DNA from: Natrinema sp. SYSU A 869
GTDB taxonomy: Archaea; Halobacteriota; Halobacteria; Halobacteriales; Natrialbaceae
Assembly (NCBI RefSeq): GCF_019879105.1
Contig: NZ_CP082247.1
Coordinates: 620,001 to 684,000 of the forward strand
Direction of reading: 5' to 3'
DNA length: 64,000 nucleotides
Shown: positions 16,845 to 26,155 of the stretch, one piece after another
Position numbering within the stretch: the first letter of the stretch is position 1
Layout of the letters: every line of letters starts with the position of its first letter
Notes under the pieces: model-generated
Told to the model about the DNA's origin: nothing
The model's database searches: none
What the model saw: the letters and a program-made list of their open reading frames with translations, nothing else
Program-made: the position numbers and the translations under genes

Positions 16845-18065
16845 ATGAGCAAGTACGACGACCTCTTCGCCGAGACCGCACCTGCGGACAGCGTCTTCGC
16901 CGACAAGGGCGCGCTCGATCCGCTCGCGGAGCCTGCGGAGATCCTCGCCCGCGGTGCCCAGGAACGCGATCTCGCCACGATCCTCGCTGGCGTCCACGAC
17001 GGCTATCTCCCGCCGACGGTCTCCATCTATGGCCCGCCGGGGACCGGCAAGACGCTGACGACGCGGCGGGTCTGCCGCGAGTTCGCCGCCCGCCACGACG
17101 CCGTTGCGGTGGAGTACGTGAATCTCAAGGAGTGTCGCACGCTCTTTAGCGCCGCCAACGAGATCCTGTACGCGCTGACCAGCACCAAGAAGGGTGCCTA
17201 CGAGGGGTTGGATGGCGTCTTCACGGGGATCTGGGACACGCTCGAGGCGTATCCTGAGTGGACTGTCCTGCTGCTCGACGAGATCGACCACGTCCAGCAC
17301 GACACGAACTACGAGCCCAACGAGTTCTTCTACCGGCTGCTCCGCGGCGAGGGGAAGCTCGCCCGCGGGATCTCGCTCTCGGTCTGGCTAGTGAGCAACG
17401 AGTTGCTCGAGGTCGACCTCCGGCTGGACAGCCGCGTCGCAAGCGCGATGAGCGACGAGGCGGTCTGCTTCCCGCCGTACGGGGCCGATGAGTTAGCGGC
17501 ACTCCTCAAGCCCCGACTCGAGCAGGCGTTTCGTGACGGCGCGGTGCCGACGGAGGTCCGCGACGAGGGCGCCCGGGAGGCGGCCCGGCGGTGGGGCGAC
17601 GCCCGGAAGGCTCTGACGCTCTTTCGCCAGGCCGGCGAGACGGCCAACGACCGCGGGTTCGCCCGGGTGACCGACGAGTGCATCGCGGCGAACCTCGAGG
17701 CGACCGAACGCGAGGCGACCATCGCGAAACTGCTCGCCTTGCCGGCAAACCACTTCCTCGTGCTCACCGGCGTGACGGGCTGGGATCAGGGGACGACGAT
17801 CAAACAGCCCGTGACGACGGCGGAGATTCACGAAATCGTGCGGAGCGACCAGGTCCCGGCCGCCCTCCGCTTCGGCGAGCGCACGATCCGCGAGGCCGTC
17901 ACCGATCTCGAGACGATGGGCCTCCTCGAGACCTGGATCGACTCACGGGGCCGTGACGGCCGGGTCAAACAGATCGAGACGACGTTCGACCCCGGTTGGG
18001 TTCGGGAGGCGATCGAACCCTACGCCGCGACGTCGCCGGCGTTCGCCGCTGTCAACGATACTTAA
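16845..18065 (+). CDS. Orc1/Cdc6 replication initiator, complete
   Basis: 406 residues of an archaeal Orc1/Cdc6: AAA+ domain with Walker A IYGPPGTGKTLTTRR (about 62-76), Walker B TVLLLDEIDH (140-149) and sensor-1 region WLVSNELLEVDL; arginine and lid features ARRWGDARKALTLFRQAGET; then the winged helix ending VNDT. It binds origin DNA and loads the helicase. It belongs to a divergent, element-borne group rather than the housekeeping ones. The start at 16845 matches the start of the broken copy at 15136; the open frame further upstream (to 16521) is only GC-driven. Terminase genes follow downstream. Confidence 0.9.
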   Translation: MSKYDDLFAETAPADSVFADKGALDPLAEPAEILARGAQERDLATILAGVHDGYLPPTVSIYGPPGTGKTLTTRRVCREFAARHDAVAVEYVNLKECRTLFSAANEILYALTSTKKGAYEGLDGVFTGIWDTLEAYPEWTVLLLDEIDHVQHDTNYEPNEFFYRLLRGEGKLARGISLSVWLVSNELLEVDLRLDSRVASAMSDEAVCFPPYGADELAALLKPRLEQAFRDGAVPTEVRDEGAREAARRWGDARKALTLFRQAGETANDRGFARVTDECIAANLEATEREATIAKLLALPANHFLVLTGVTGWDQGTTIKQPVTTAEIHEIVRSDQVPAALRFGERTIREAVTDLETMGLLETWIDSRGRDGRVKQIETTFDPGWVREAIEPYAATSPAFAAVNDT

Positions 18066-18206
18066 GTCAGGGCAGCTTCCTATGAAACTGGAATAAAGCG
18101 TCTCAGACGACATTCTTACTCATCTCTGGGCAAGAGTCGCCGCTACCTGTTTCACTTTCACTTCGGTATCCGGCAAGTTATACCGGACAGTCACGAACAC
18201 TATCCC

Positions 18207-18547
18207 ATGAGCCGCCCACCCACACCGTCCGGTCGCGACCGGCTGCGGCGCGTGGCCGGTGCTGGCTGAGTGGTGGCTCCCCGCACCATGACGGCATCCA
18301 GTCCCCCTCCGAACGCACCGACCGCGAGGCAGTCCTCGACCGCCTCGCCGACACCATCGAACTCACCCACGACCGAATCGCGGCCAGCGACCCCGACACG
18401 GCCGCCGAGCAGGAACTCCAGATCAAGTGGATCCGCACGCTCGGCTATCTCTCGGGGCAGTACCGCAAGCTGCTCAAAGACGAGGACCTCGACGAGATGG
18501 CCGCGGAACTCGACCTGCTGCACGCCGACGACGGAGGACCGCGATGA
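18207..18547 (+). pseudogene. terminase small-subunit-like gene, frameshifted
   Basis: ATG at 18207 gives MSRPPTPSGRDRLRRVAGAG and stops at 18267-18269. A shifted frame carries on as HHDGIQSPSERTDREAVLDR, ADTIELTHDRIAASDPDTAA and YRKLLKDEDLDEMAAELDLL to the TGA at 18545-18547, which overlaps the terL start. Size (~109 residues), position directly before terL and helical make-up suit a small terminase (DNA-recognition) subunit. A TATA-like agttatacc is about 30 bp upstream. One-base shift near 18265. Confidence 0.65.
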
Positions 18548-20104
18548 GCGATCCGACCAAACGCGAACTCGAACGGGAACTCGCGGCCCTCAAACACCAG
18601 TTGGAGGGGCCACCAGACGACGCCCCGACCGACGTGACGGTCCAGTGGCGCGACGCCGCCCCCGAGGCCCGGCCCACGGGGATCGACTACGATCCCGAGA
18701 CGGCCACGCTCACCTACGATCTCTGGGCGGCCCAACGGGAGTGTCTCGCGGCGCTCACCGGCGGCGAAGCGGATCTCGTCGCCTGCCTCGCGGGGTATGG
18801 CAGCGGGAAGTCCATCCTGGGCGCGCGCTGGCTGCTCACCCAGGCGCTGGCCCACCCCGACAGCCGGTTTCTGGCGATGGGCGTCGACTTCACCAAGGCC
18901 CGCGACAGCACGTTTCGCATCCTGTTCGACCAGCTTGCCCGGCACACGGACGGCGATGGTGACACGGGCCCACAACGGGCCCGAAACCTCGCCGGTGGTC
19001 GCCGACTACACCCGCAGCGCCAACCGACTGACGCTGACCACCGGCGCGACGATCATCCTCGGGGCGGCCGACAGCTGGAACCGCTACGCCGGCGACGAGT
19101 TCGGCGCCATCTGGCTCGACGAGCCCAGCCACTACGAGGCCGACCTCCACGACCTCCTCGAGATGCTCGGCAGCCGGCTGCGCGGCGTCGCCGGGCCGAA
19201 AGTGCAGTGTTGGACGCTGACCGGTAACGGCTACAACGACGCCTGGGAGATCCTCGGCCAGCGCCAGGACAAAACCGGCGACCCGATCGGGCTCGCCATC
19301 GAGGTGGTGCGGGCGTCGACGCTCGACAACCCGTATCTCGATCCGGGCACCCGCGAGCGCTTCGAACGCCAGTACGCCGACACCGACCGTGAGGCCCAGG
19401 CGCTGCGCGGGGGGTTCGCCGCCGCCCAGGGATTGGTCTACAGCGGTTTCAGCCGCGATCGACATGTGATCCCCCATGCCACCGCTTGCGAGCGTGCCGG
19501 CGACAGCTGGCGGGTCTACGGCTACGACGCCGGCTGGGACGACCCTCGGGTCTGTCTCGAACTCGGCAAGACGTCGTACGAGCAACTCGTTGTCCTCGAC
19601 GCGTTCTACGAGTCGGAAAGTCACCTCGAGGACGTCCGGGCCTGGCTCGCCGACAACGGAAAGCCACGGGGGACGATCTACTGCGATCACGAACCCGCCC
19701 AGATCGACAAGCTCAACCGCGCGGGCTACTCCGCCGAGAAAGCGACGAAGGACCTCGACGAGGGGATCGCCGAGGTGCGCAAACGCCTCGAGGCCGACGG
19801 CAATCTGCCCGTCGACAACCGTGAGAAGGTAATCATGGTCATGGGTGGGGTTCCCGGCGGCACCCACCTCTCGTCGCCGACGGGGGAAACGCGGCGCGCG
19901 GGCGAGCCACCCTGTGGCGAGACAGCCAGCGCTGAGGCAACGCAATCAGAACAGCCCACCGTTGGGCTCCTGATTTCCGAGCGCTGCCAGCACCTGATCC
20001 GGGAGTTCCTCGGCTACAAGGCAGACCACGTCGGCAAGGCGACCGCCGAGGACCACTGTCTCGATGCGCTGCGCTACGCCTGCATGAGCGTCGCCGGGCG
20101 ATAA
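18544..20104 (+). pseudogene. terminase large subunit, one frameshift
   Basis: Start overlaps the small-subunit stop. Residues 1-140: MSDPTKRELERELAALKHQL, then Walker A CLAGYGSGKSILGARWL (81-97). Near 18960-18985 the frame shifts and continues HNGPETSPVVADYTRSANRL, Walker B GAIWLDEPSHYEADL, motif WTLTGNGYNDAW, then an RNase-H-like nuclease part (VYGYDAGWDDPR, GTIYCDHEPAQIDKL) ending FLGYKADHVGKATAEDHCLD. Total about 520 residues, normal for TerL, the ATP-driven DNA packaging motor and headful nuclease. Apart from the single shift the gene is open, so a read error is possible. Confidence 0.82.
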
Positions 20105-20373
20105 GTGCCCGCGAGTACTGGTCGCTACTCGGTGACGAGCCGGCCGGCTGCCGCCGCCCGTGCCCTCGCGGTCGCGGCCCGTCTCCTCGCCGCGGAGCCA
20201 TGGAGTCGATTGCCCAGCCTCGGACAGCCGCTCGCGGTGGGCGGTCAGATGCCCCTGTGGAAGGCGGCTCGCAGTAAGCGGACACGACACTGGCACCCGG
20301 TGACGGCCGTCCGAACGGGCTACCGGACCCAGCTCGGGGGGAGCTATACGACGTTCGCTACCGAAGGGGGCGC

Positions 20374-20550
20374 ATGGACCGCCGCAAGCGGCTTGGATTG
20401 CGGCTGCACCGCGCGCTGCTTTATTGGGGGCTGCTACGTCACCCACGCGGGCGAGCGGCGGCCCGCGAGCGGTATACGCCGACCGGCAAGCGCCGGGCGC
20501 CGCCGGACGACCCCGAGGCGGCTGATGGCGGCGACCGATCCGGCGACTAA
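20374..20550 (+). CDS. 58-residue YWGLL microprotein, paralogue 1
   Basis: MDRRKRLGLRLHRALLYWGL, then LRHPRGRAAARERYTPTGKR and an acidic end. It aligns with the 55-residue product at 28198: both share RKRLGLRLHRALLYWGLL, HPR and ERYTP. Conservation across two distant loci with different third bases supports real coding. A basic amphipathic helix followed by an acidic tail suggests a small DNA-, membrane- or protein-binding peptide. Function unknown. It lies downstream of terL. Confidence 0.7.
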   Translation: MDRRKRLGLRLHRALLYWGLLRHPRGRAAARERYTPTGKRRAPPDDPEAADGGDRSGD

Positions 20551-20592
20551 CCGGCGGCCGGTGGCCGTGGCGCGGTGAGCGGGTGGCGGCCG

Positions 20593-20699
20593 CTGCGCTC
20601 CCAGCGGGTGGGGGCACGACCGGCCGGTTAGCGACCGAGCCCCACGGCTGGCGCGCTCACTCTCACTCTCTGTCTCTCGTCCGGATCGCAGCCTCGAGC
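20593..20699 (+). repeat. ~100-bp repeat R, copy 2
   Basis: ctgcgctcccagcgggtggg .. ctctgtctctcgtccggatc, similar to 11689-11790. Its end runs into the 580-bp direct repeat copy B. Confidence 0.7.
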
Positions 20700-21277
20700 A
20701 GTGCGAGCGTGGCGCCGGTGGTGATCGCGTGACCCAAAGGGCAAAGGGGCGCCAGCAGCCAGTGACGGCCTAGACGCGTGAGCTACTCCTCATCGACGGT
20801 ACCAGAGATGTCGCACGGAACATACCGCTCGCGGGAGATAGTCGGTCGCGTCGCGGCAGGCTCACTTGGGAGAGTTGGCTCGGCCAGTTCCGCCAGCCGG
20901 GTTTCGCCGGCCGCAGTAATTTCGTAGACGCCACCGGTGGTCTGGCGGACGTCGCCAGTCGACTGCAGGGCGGCACACCGTTGGGCGACCGTCAGTGGAT
21001 GGGCCTCACAGTGGGCCGCAAGCGACGCTATTTCGAGCGGACCGTGTGTGACAAGCACGGCCAAGGCTGTCTGCCGTGAGCAGGAAGTCATGGCGCAACA
21101 TGGTAGATAATGATCTATCATGGTATAAATCTCGAGGGTGACGTCTCTCCTCGCCCGGACCGCAAGGCGGTAGCCCTAACCTCGCCGCCATCGAGACGCA
21201 CGACCGGACCGGCGACGCTGCCGACCGGACCAATCCGGACGTCCTGCTCAAGCGCGGCACAACGCTGCGCGACCAGC
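20692..21277 (+). repeat. ~580-bp direct repeat, copy B
   Basis: Same orientation and nearly the same sequence as 14243-14818; differs by a short insertion (gggcaaag near 20742) and scattered substitutions. The distance between matching points is about 6.45 kb. Holds the second wHTH gene. Confidence 0.85.
20783..21091 (-). CDS. small winged-helix protein, duplicate 2
   Basis: 102 residues, MTSCSRQTALAVLVTHGPLE onward, nearly identical to the product of 14328-14636 (AA to VT and P to S changes in the first helices). Same promoter layout: tatcatggtataaat about 30 bp upstream on the reverse strand, where the palindrome is imperfect compared with copy A. Conservative differences suggest recent duplication or ongoing gene conversion. 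Confidence 0.72.
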   Translation of the reverse strand: MTSCSRQTALAVLVTHGPLEIASLAAHCEAHPLTVAQRCAALQSTGDVRQTTGGVYEITAAGETRLAELAEPTLPSEPAATRPTISRERYVPCDISGTVDEE

Positions 21278-21360
21278 GGCTGGAGGCACGAACGGCCGGT
21301 GCGCGACCGAGCCCCATGGCTGGCGCAGTCTCTCTGTCTCTCGTCCGGATCGCGGCCTCG
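21275..21360 (+). repeat. ~100-bp repeat R, copy 3
   Basis: agcggctggaggcacgaacg .. tctctcgtccggatcgcggc. It abuts the end of direct repeat B, as copy 2 abuts its start. Confidence 0.65.
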
Positions 21361-21738
21361 CGCGGCGGGCAGTCACCGTTCGAGTGGGCGCACCCAGCGG
21401 CTACCGATTAGCGACGCGCCTATACCGTAGTGAACCGCCGCGAGCAGGAGGTGCGAGCCACGGCCCACACCACCACTCGCGGGCGGTGGGCGCCGGCCCG
21501 CTGGTGGGTCGGGGAACCCCGATAGGACCGATCCGGACTGGGCGCCGGTGTGGTGCTCGACACCAGCCACGCCGCGTGCGGCTCGAGCGACGCCAAATCC
21601 GGCCGCGTCGCCAGCCGGCTGGGGAGCCGGCGGCGTGGGGAGACGCCGACCCGTGGGCCGGATGGGGCAGGTGCAGACTGCCACGAGAGGACAGGGCGCC
21701 CGCCGAGCCGTTCGGCCCGTGCCCAGGCACCCCACGCA
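21361..21738. other. GC-rich non-coding stretch
   Basis: Nothing recognisable; open frames are GC-driven. It ends at the stop of the nuclease-like gene. Confidence 0.35.
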
Positions 21739-22377
21739 TCAGCAGGACGCGGCTGCCGTCGGTGCCGATGGGGCCACTGCTGTGAGACCGTAGTTGAACG
21801 CCGTATTGCCGCTCGCACGCGCCGGATGCTGGGAGGCGTACGCCTGCCACTCGAGCGTATAGTCGCCGTCCAACTCGAGGACGCGATCTTGACTCGCACG
21901 CCGACGTGCCGCCTCGGGCCAGGCCAGCCGCCCGCCGACAGTCCGGCCGTCAGAGAGTGTCAATGCGTCGTCATTCGCCCCGCTGGACTGGTTGTCCCAT
22001 GTAAGGGTGTCGGTCGTCAGTATCACCGCCACACCCCGATCACAGTGCCCGGCCGCGACACGCGTTTCGAGCCGCTCGAGATCGGCGAGAGACGCATAGC
22101 AGCCCATATCCGTCGGGTCATTGCCAAACTGAAAGGTCTCGTCGGCCGGCTGTGCCTCGAACGGCTTCGTTGGAGACGTCAGTTCCACGGCCATGGTGGT
22201 CTCGCCGTCGGCCAGCCAGAGATCAACGATGACATCGCCGACCGGATACTCGGCGCGGATCGTCAGCGACGGGAACTGCCGGTGGAGTGCCCACGCAAGT
22301 GCCTGCTTGAAATCGGCTTCGCTGTGGAAGACGCGTGGGAGCTGCTCGAGCGAGGCGGCAAGGAGCGCGGCCTGCAT
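21739..22377 (-). CDS. PD-(D/E)XK nuclease-like hypothetical protein
   Basis: 212 residues. The core FHSEADFKQALAWALHRQFP (helix with E), PVGDVIVDLWLADGETTMAV and ELTSPTKPFE resembles the alpha-beta-beta core of PD-(D/E)XK nucleases: E in the first helix, D of IVDLW, and ExT in AVELT where ExK is usual. The lost lysine makes activity uncertain. A middle region (CDRGVAVILTTDTLTW) continues the beta sheet. TATA-like gcttatgag lies about 28 bp upstream of the start at 22377. It stands alone beside provirus debris, so a defence or mobile-element nuclease is possible; this is inference from fold pattern only. Confidence 0.6.
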   Translation of the reverse strand: MQAALLAASLEQLPRVFHSEADFKQALAWALHRQFPSLTIRAEYPVGDVIVDLWLADGETTMAVELTSPTKPFEAQPADETFQFGNDPTDMGCYASLADLERLETRVAAGHCDRGVAVILTTDTLTWDNQSSGANDDALTLSDGRTVGGRLAWPEAARRRASQDRVLELDGDYTLEWQAYASQHPARASGNTAFNYGLTAVAPSAPTAAASC

Positions 22378-22501
22378 ACGTCGTCTCCACTGAGAGTGCT
22401 CATAAGCCCTGTCGAAGCTCTCGCACAGCGCAATCCCCCAGTAGTGATTAGCCCTCCAACCCACTATTGGCTTCTCTCTTCGAAACCAGAGAGGAGTTGC
22501 G

Positions 22502-24094
22502 CTACGAACCACCAATCTCTTCGACGTCTTCTGCCTGGATCTCGAATCCATACGTGAGGTCACCAACAGAAACCGAACGCTTCCATCCTGTAAGTGCAAA
22601 GTCAGCTGTGTCGCCCGGTTCGAGGTCGACAGTCTTCATCCGGTGCTCACCGTCCGGTCCTCTCACGGTGAGCCGATAGTCCGCAGTAACGTTCTTCACT
22701 GTCGCGGACCTGCTACTGTATTCGGCGTCATAGACTGGAGCATACTCAGTACCGCCAATCTCGAAGGAGATCGAGGAATCTATCACTTCAAGTTTCCCTT
22801 CGAGCTCAGGGTCCAGATCAAAGTCAGGCTCAAGTTCGTCGATCGGGACAGAAACGCTAACACGCCGAACATCAATTTCATACTCGGCTGCCCCCTCACA
22901 GTTTTCTAAGCTCATACTCGAGTAAATTCGCCTCTCGCCTTTTTCAATACGCTCTCTGCCTGTACCCGGTCCGCCAGGGGTACCTATCCGCGTAATTTCT
23001 TCCCCATCATCCGAATAGACACTCACCTCAGCTCCGAAGGAGAGGAGGTACGTTTCGGGAGTGGTTTTCTCGACCTCTATGCGGGCCTCACACTCGTCTG
23101 ACCCATTCCGTATGAGTGCGTGATCCTGAACCTCCAGATGCTCTGCAGCTCTCTCGGAGAGGATTACTTCCCCCTCTGCATCGATCTCCTCGTTGTGATC
23201 GTTGACCAGTTCAGCTTCTTCGATCTCATAGTCCGACGTTCCAATCTGAACGAGATAACTCTCGACGTCTTCGGTACAGGATCCCTCAATTTCCTTTTCA
23301 TCTGATTCGCCTGGCTCAAGGTTAGTGAACCCACGATCGAGATCATCGCTATTCACGGTCGCACTGACGACGTAATCGTGAGTGACGTTTGTGACACCGA
23401 TAGTGACCCGACACTGGCCACTCCCGGGTTCGTCTACCCAGTTGAACCCGTGGTCGACTTCGATCTTGTCCTCGAGTTCGGGATGGATGTCGACGTCAGC
23501 CTCTATCGCGTCGGCAGAGATGATAGCACTAAAATTCACGACCTCGAACGTATACTGGTCAGTACCTTCGCAGTCATTGAAACTGACCGTGTAGAATCGA
23601 TTCTCGTCCTCACCGAGCTCGCCCCTCTCAACACTTGGTCCAGCTTTTTCTGCGATCGTCTCACCGTCGTCAGAATAGAGCGTTACCTTCGTCTCAAAGG
23701 AGACGTGGTACTCGTCGTCGCTGCTGATTCGTTCGAGTTCCGCGGCAAACTCACACCCGGCCCCGTCCGAGTCGAGTGCGTGATTGAGAACGTCCAGATG
23801 CTCTTCTGCTTTATCAGGAAGGATTACATCTGGTTGCTCTTCTGGTTCGGCGTCCTCATCGTCTTCAGCGTCGCCCTGATCTTGATCCTGCTCCTCTTCG
23901 CCCTGGATTTCGTATTCCTCTTGATCGGTATCGTTAGTACTGTTGTTCCCATTCAGGCCATCGTTTTCGTCTCGATCCTGATCTTCGATGTCACCACTAG
24001 CTTCCTCTTCAGACTCGTCCTCAGCCTCGGAACAGCCAGCGAGTGTCGTAGAGAATATAATTCCAGTACCCGCTAAGACCGATCGTCTATCCAT
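22502..24094 (-). CDS. Tat lipoprotein with duplicated domain
   Basis: 530 residues. Signal MDRRSVLAGTGIIFSTTLAG then C21 is a twin-arginine lipobox start, so the protein is exported folded and lipid-anchored outside. Residues ~22-90 are an extreme acidic linker (E/D/Q runs). Two related units follow: one with EEHLDVLNHALDSDGAGCEF and VTLYSDDGETIAE, one with AEHLEVQDHALIRNGSDECE and VSVYSDDGEEITR, each followed by an acidic beta-sandwich-like segment with paired cysteines (NDCEG, ENCEG). Extracellular role unknown. The promoter region upstream is strongly AT-rich. Confidence 0.8.
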   Translation of the reverse strand: MDRRSVLAGTGIIFSTTLAGCSEAEDESEEEASGDIEDQDRDENDGLNGNNSTNDTDQEEYEIQGEEEQDQDQGDAEDDEDAEPEEQPDVILPDKAEEHLDVLNHALDSDGAGCEFAAELERISSDDEYHVSFETKVTLYSDDGETIAEKAGPSVERGELGEDENRFYTVSFNDCEGTDQYTFEVVNFSAIISADAIEADVDIHPELEDKIEVDHGFNWVDEPGSGQCRVTIGVTNVTHDYVVSATVNSDDLDRGFTNLEPGESDEKEIEGSCTEDVESYLVQIGTSDYEIEEAELVNDHNEEIDAEGEVILSERAAEHLEVQDHALIRNGSDECEARIEVEKTTPETYLLSFGAEVSVYSDDGEEITRIGTPGGPGTGRERIEKGERRIYSSMSLENCEGAAEYEIDVRRVSVSVPIDELEPDFDLDPELEGKLEVIDSSISFEIGGTEYAPVYDAEYSSRSATVKNVTADYRLTVRGPDGEHRMKTVDLEPGDTADFALTGWKRSVSVGDLTYGFEIQAEDVEEIGGS

Positions 24095-24728
24095 ACTGAT
24101 ATTTTTGAGAGCTTATTAATAATATTGGCGAAAATATTGTATATATGTATTATTTTATAATCGTTCTGTGTGCATCCACCTCGTCGTGAACGGCGGGAAG
24201 GAGGTCAACAAGACGCCACCAGTCGTATTGAATCGGTCGCCAGCACCCTCGGTCGCGAGCCACAACGAAACGGTGAGTGGTGCCACTGAGACAGCGGATC
24301 GCGGCAGCATGAATGCTGCGACCGGATTTGTCCGTAGCCTCCGTCGAACGGCACACCAAACGGGCTGCGCTGCTGGATCTCGCCAAGACACGAGACAGCG
24401 CGGTTTCAGCCTCGAGTACCTCACTGCCACCGGTCGTGATAGGCCACTTGTATCTCTCGTGTCCACAAATCGGTCCCAGCGTGGCTTCGTTTCGTTCTCG
24501 CCACACCAACGCTATGACCGCCTAGCTCATATCGTGCGACTAGAGACCGCTGCTCGAAGGAACGTATCGCGCGAGGCGGGTACCCTTTCGAGTTAACAGT
24601 GCTGTCAGCCCGTTCCTTCGCTACAGGTAGGTCTCGAGGGAGGACTCGAGCTTCGCTGGCTATAATAGAATCTAATACGGAATAGCCAACCCTAGAGCAG
24701 GCTATTCTGGGTTTGATTATTCGGCAGG
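24095..24728. other. intergenic region with promoter
   Basis: 24110-24160 is AT-rich (tattaataatattgg, tatatatgtattatttta) and holds the lipoprotein promoter. From about 24160 to 24600 both strands have open frames, but I recognise no protein; it may be an old gene fragment. A weak palindrome surrounds tagagcaggcta near 24690. Confidence 0.35.
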
Positions 24729-25799
24729 TTACTCCTCGCGATTGCTGCCCGAGCGCCATCGCAGGCGCACCTCATGGGTCGTTCCGTCCTCGTCCTCTCG
24801 AGTCCCCTCGGTTACGGAGATGGGCTCCTGTGGCGAGTTGCGCTCGGCGACGGTGGTCTCGTTCACCGAATGCATTCCCTCGACGTTCGTTGGAGACGTC
24901 CCCTCGGAGTGATCGGTAAGATCCTCCCGGAGCTGAGAGAGGTACGCCGCCACCTCGTCGCGGTTCATGTCTGCATCCAGCACCGAAGGTTCGATCCGCG
25001 TCTCGACAACCTCGCTGGCACGACCGATGATGACTGCGTTGACCACCGCACCCAGCAGCAGGATGACGCCGCTGAAATACAGCCAGGTGACTAACAGGAT
25101 GATACTCGCGATAAGATTGCCCCCACCTCCGCTCAGGGATGCATACACCTGGAACAGCACCTGTAGGACCGCCCAGCCGACGGCCCCGACAATCGTTCCT
25201 GGGAGCACGTCCCGTGGCTCGACGTCGATCTCTGGAAACAGGTAATACATCGGGAAGAACGCGATAACGAGCCCGACGACGAGCAGCAGGGGGACCGCAA
25301 ACTCGATGAACGGGACAAACGAGAAGAACGCGACCACGCTGGTGGCGACGACCATCGCGATGATCCCCAGCGTGAGAGTGATCAGCATCAGCAGTCCGTT
25401 TTTGATTTGGCCGACGAACGACTCCTGCGTGGTCGTCTCGTAAATCTCCGAGAAGGCGGTGTCAATCCCGCGGAACACCTTGAGCGCCCCCCAGACGAGC
25501 GTGAGAATCCCGATGATGGACGCGCTGACGGTCGATCCGGCGCCGGCGCCTGACTGTTGTTCGATCATCACCTCGATAACCCCGCCGACCGACTGAGAGA
25601 CGTTGCTGGTAGCGAGCTCGATGACCCGCTGCTGCAGTCCGGGATCAACGAACGATACCGCGAGGAGGAAGAACATGACCAGCGGAACGAGCGAGATGAA
25701 CGCGCTGTAGGCGATACTCCCGGCAAGGAAGGTGATGTTCTTCTCGCTAAAAACGGTCTTGACTACCTTCGCCTGCGACACAGCCGACTCGGTATTCAT
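24729..25799 (-). CDS. YihY/BrkB-family membrane protein
   Basis: 356 residues, six predicted membrane segments in the first 280: AGSIAYSAFISLVPLVMFFL, later MVVATSVVAFFSFVPF and LIASIILLVTWLYFSGVILL. Family marks are FRGIDTAFSEIYE and FPEIDVEPRDVLPGTIVGA. The C-terminal ~75 residues are hydrophilic and acidic. The family was once annotated ribonuclease BN in error; its transport or envelope role is unsettled. The start at 25799 is chosen since it begins just before the cytosolic N-terminus typical of the family. Confidence 0.85.
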   Translation of the reverse strand: MNTESAVSQAKVVKTVFSEKNITFLAGSIAYSAFISLVPLVMFFLLAVSFVDPGLQQRVIELATSNVSQSVGGVIEVMIEQQSGAGAGSTVSASIIGILTLVWGALKVFRGIDTAFSEIYETTTQESFVGQIKNGLLMLITLTLGIIAMVVATSVVAFFSFVPFIEFAVPLLLVVGLVIAFFPMYYLFPEIDVEPRDVLPGTIVGAVGWAVLQVLFQVYASLSGGGGNLIASIILLVTWLYFSGVILLLGAVVNAVIIGRASEVVETRIEPSVLDADMNRDEVAAYLSQLREDLTDHSEGTSPTNVEGMHSVNETTVAERNSPQEPISVTEGTREDEDGTTHEVRLRWRSGSNREE

Positions 25800-26155
25800 G
25801 GTTTCCGTATCACAGTCCGGACAATTAGTCCATGGGCTTGGATGCAGTCCACCTTCCATGGGCAACGGCCGTCTTCAGGGCCTTCAGGTGGACTTCCTGT
25901 CTGTCAGAAATCACTTTCATTTCAGTGTCAACCGCATCGAGCTCCGGAACTGTTCTCCGTGGACAGCCGTCGTCTCCCGTTAGGTATTCGAAGCCGTCGC
26001 TACTCTGTGACTGCCGAGACTGCTCGAGCGGGGACACCCACAGCTACCGAACCGACATTACACCCGCCAGCATGATGGTCACTGGTGTCGTAGCGGGGGT
26101 GTCTCGATCTCTCGAGGTGGGTTCACCAGGTCGTGTCCATGGTCATCCGAAGACG
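25800..26155. other. intergenic stretch
   Basis: Promoter of the YihY gene on the reverse strand; otherwise no gene or strong repeat that I can support. Confidence 0.35.

Noticed and set aside
23378-24076. 232-codon plus frame with hydrophobic end
   Set aside because: Antisense of the acidic lipoprotein; E/D codons read in reverse give Leu/Phe/Ile-rich false membrane sequence.
24150-24596. Frames on both strands upstream of the lipoprotein
   Set aside because: No start context, motif or family pattern; kept only as an unexplained stretch.
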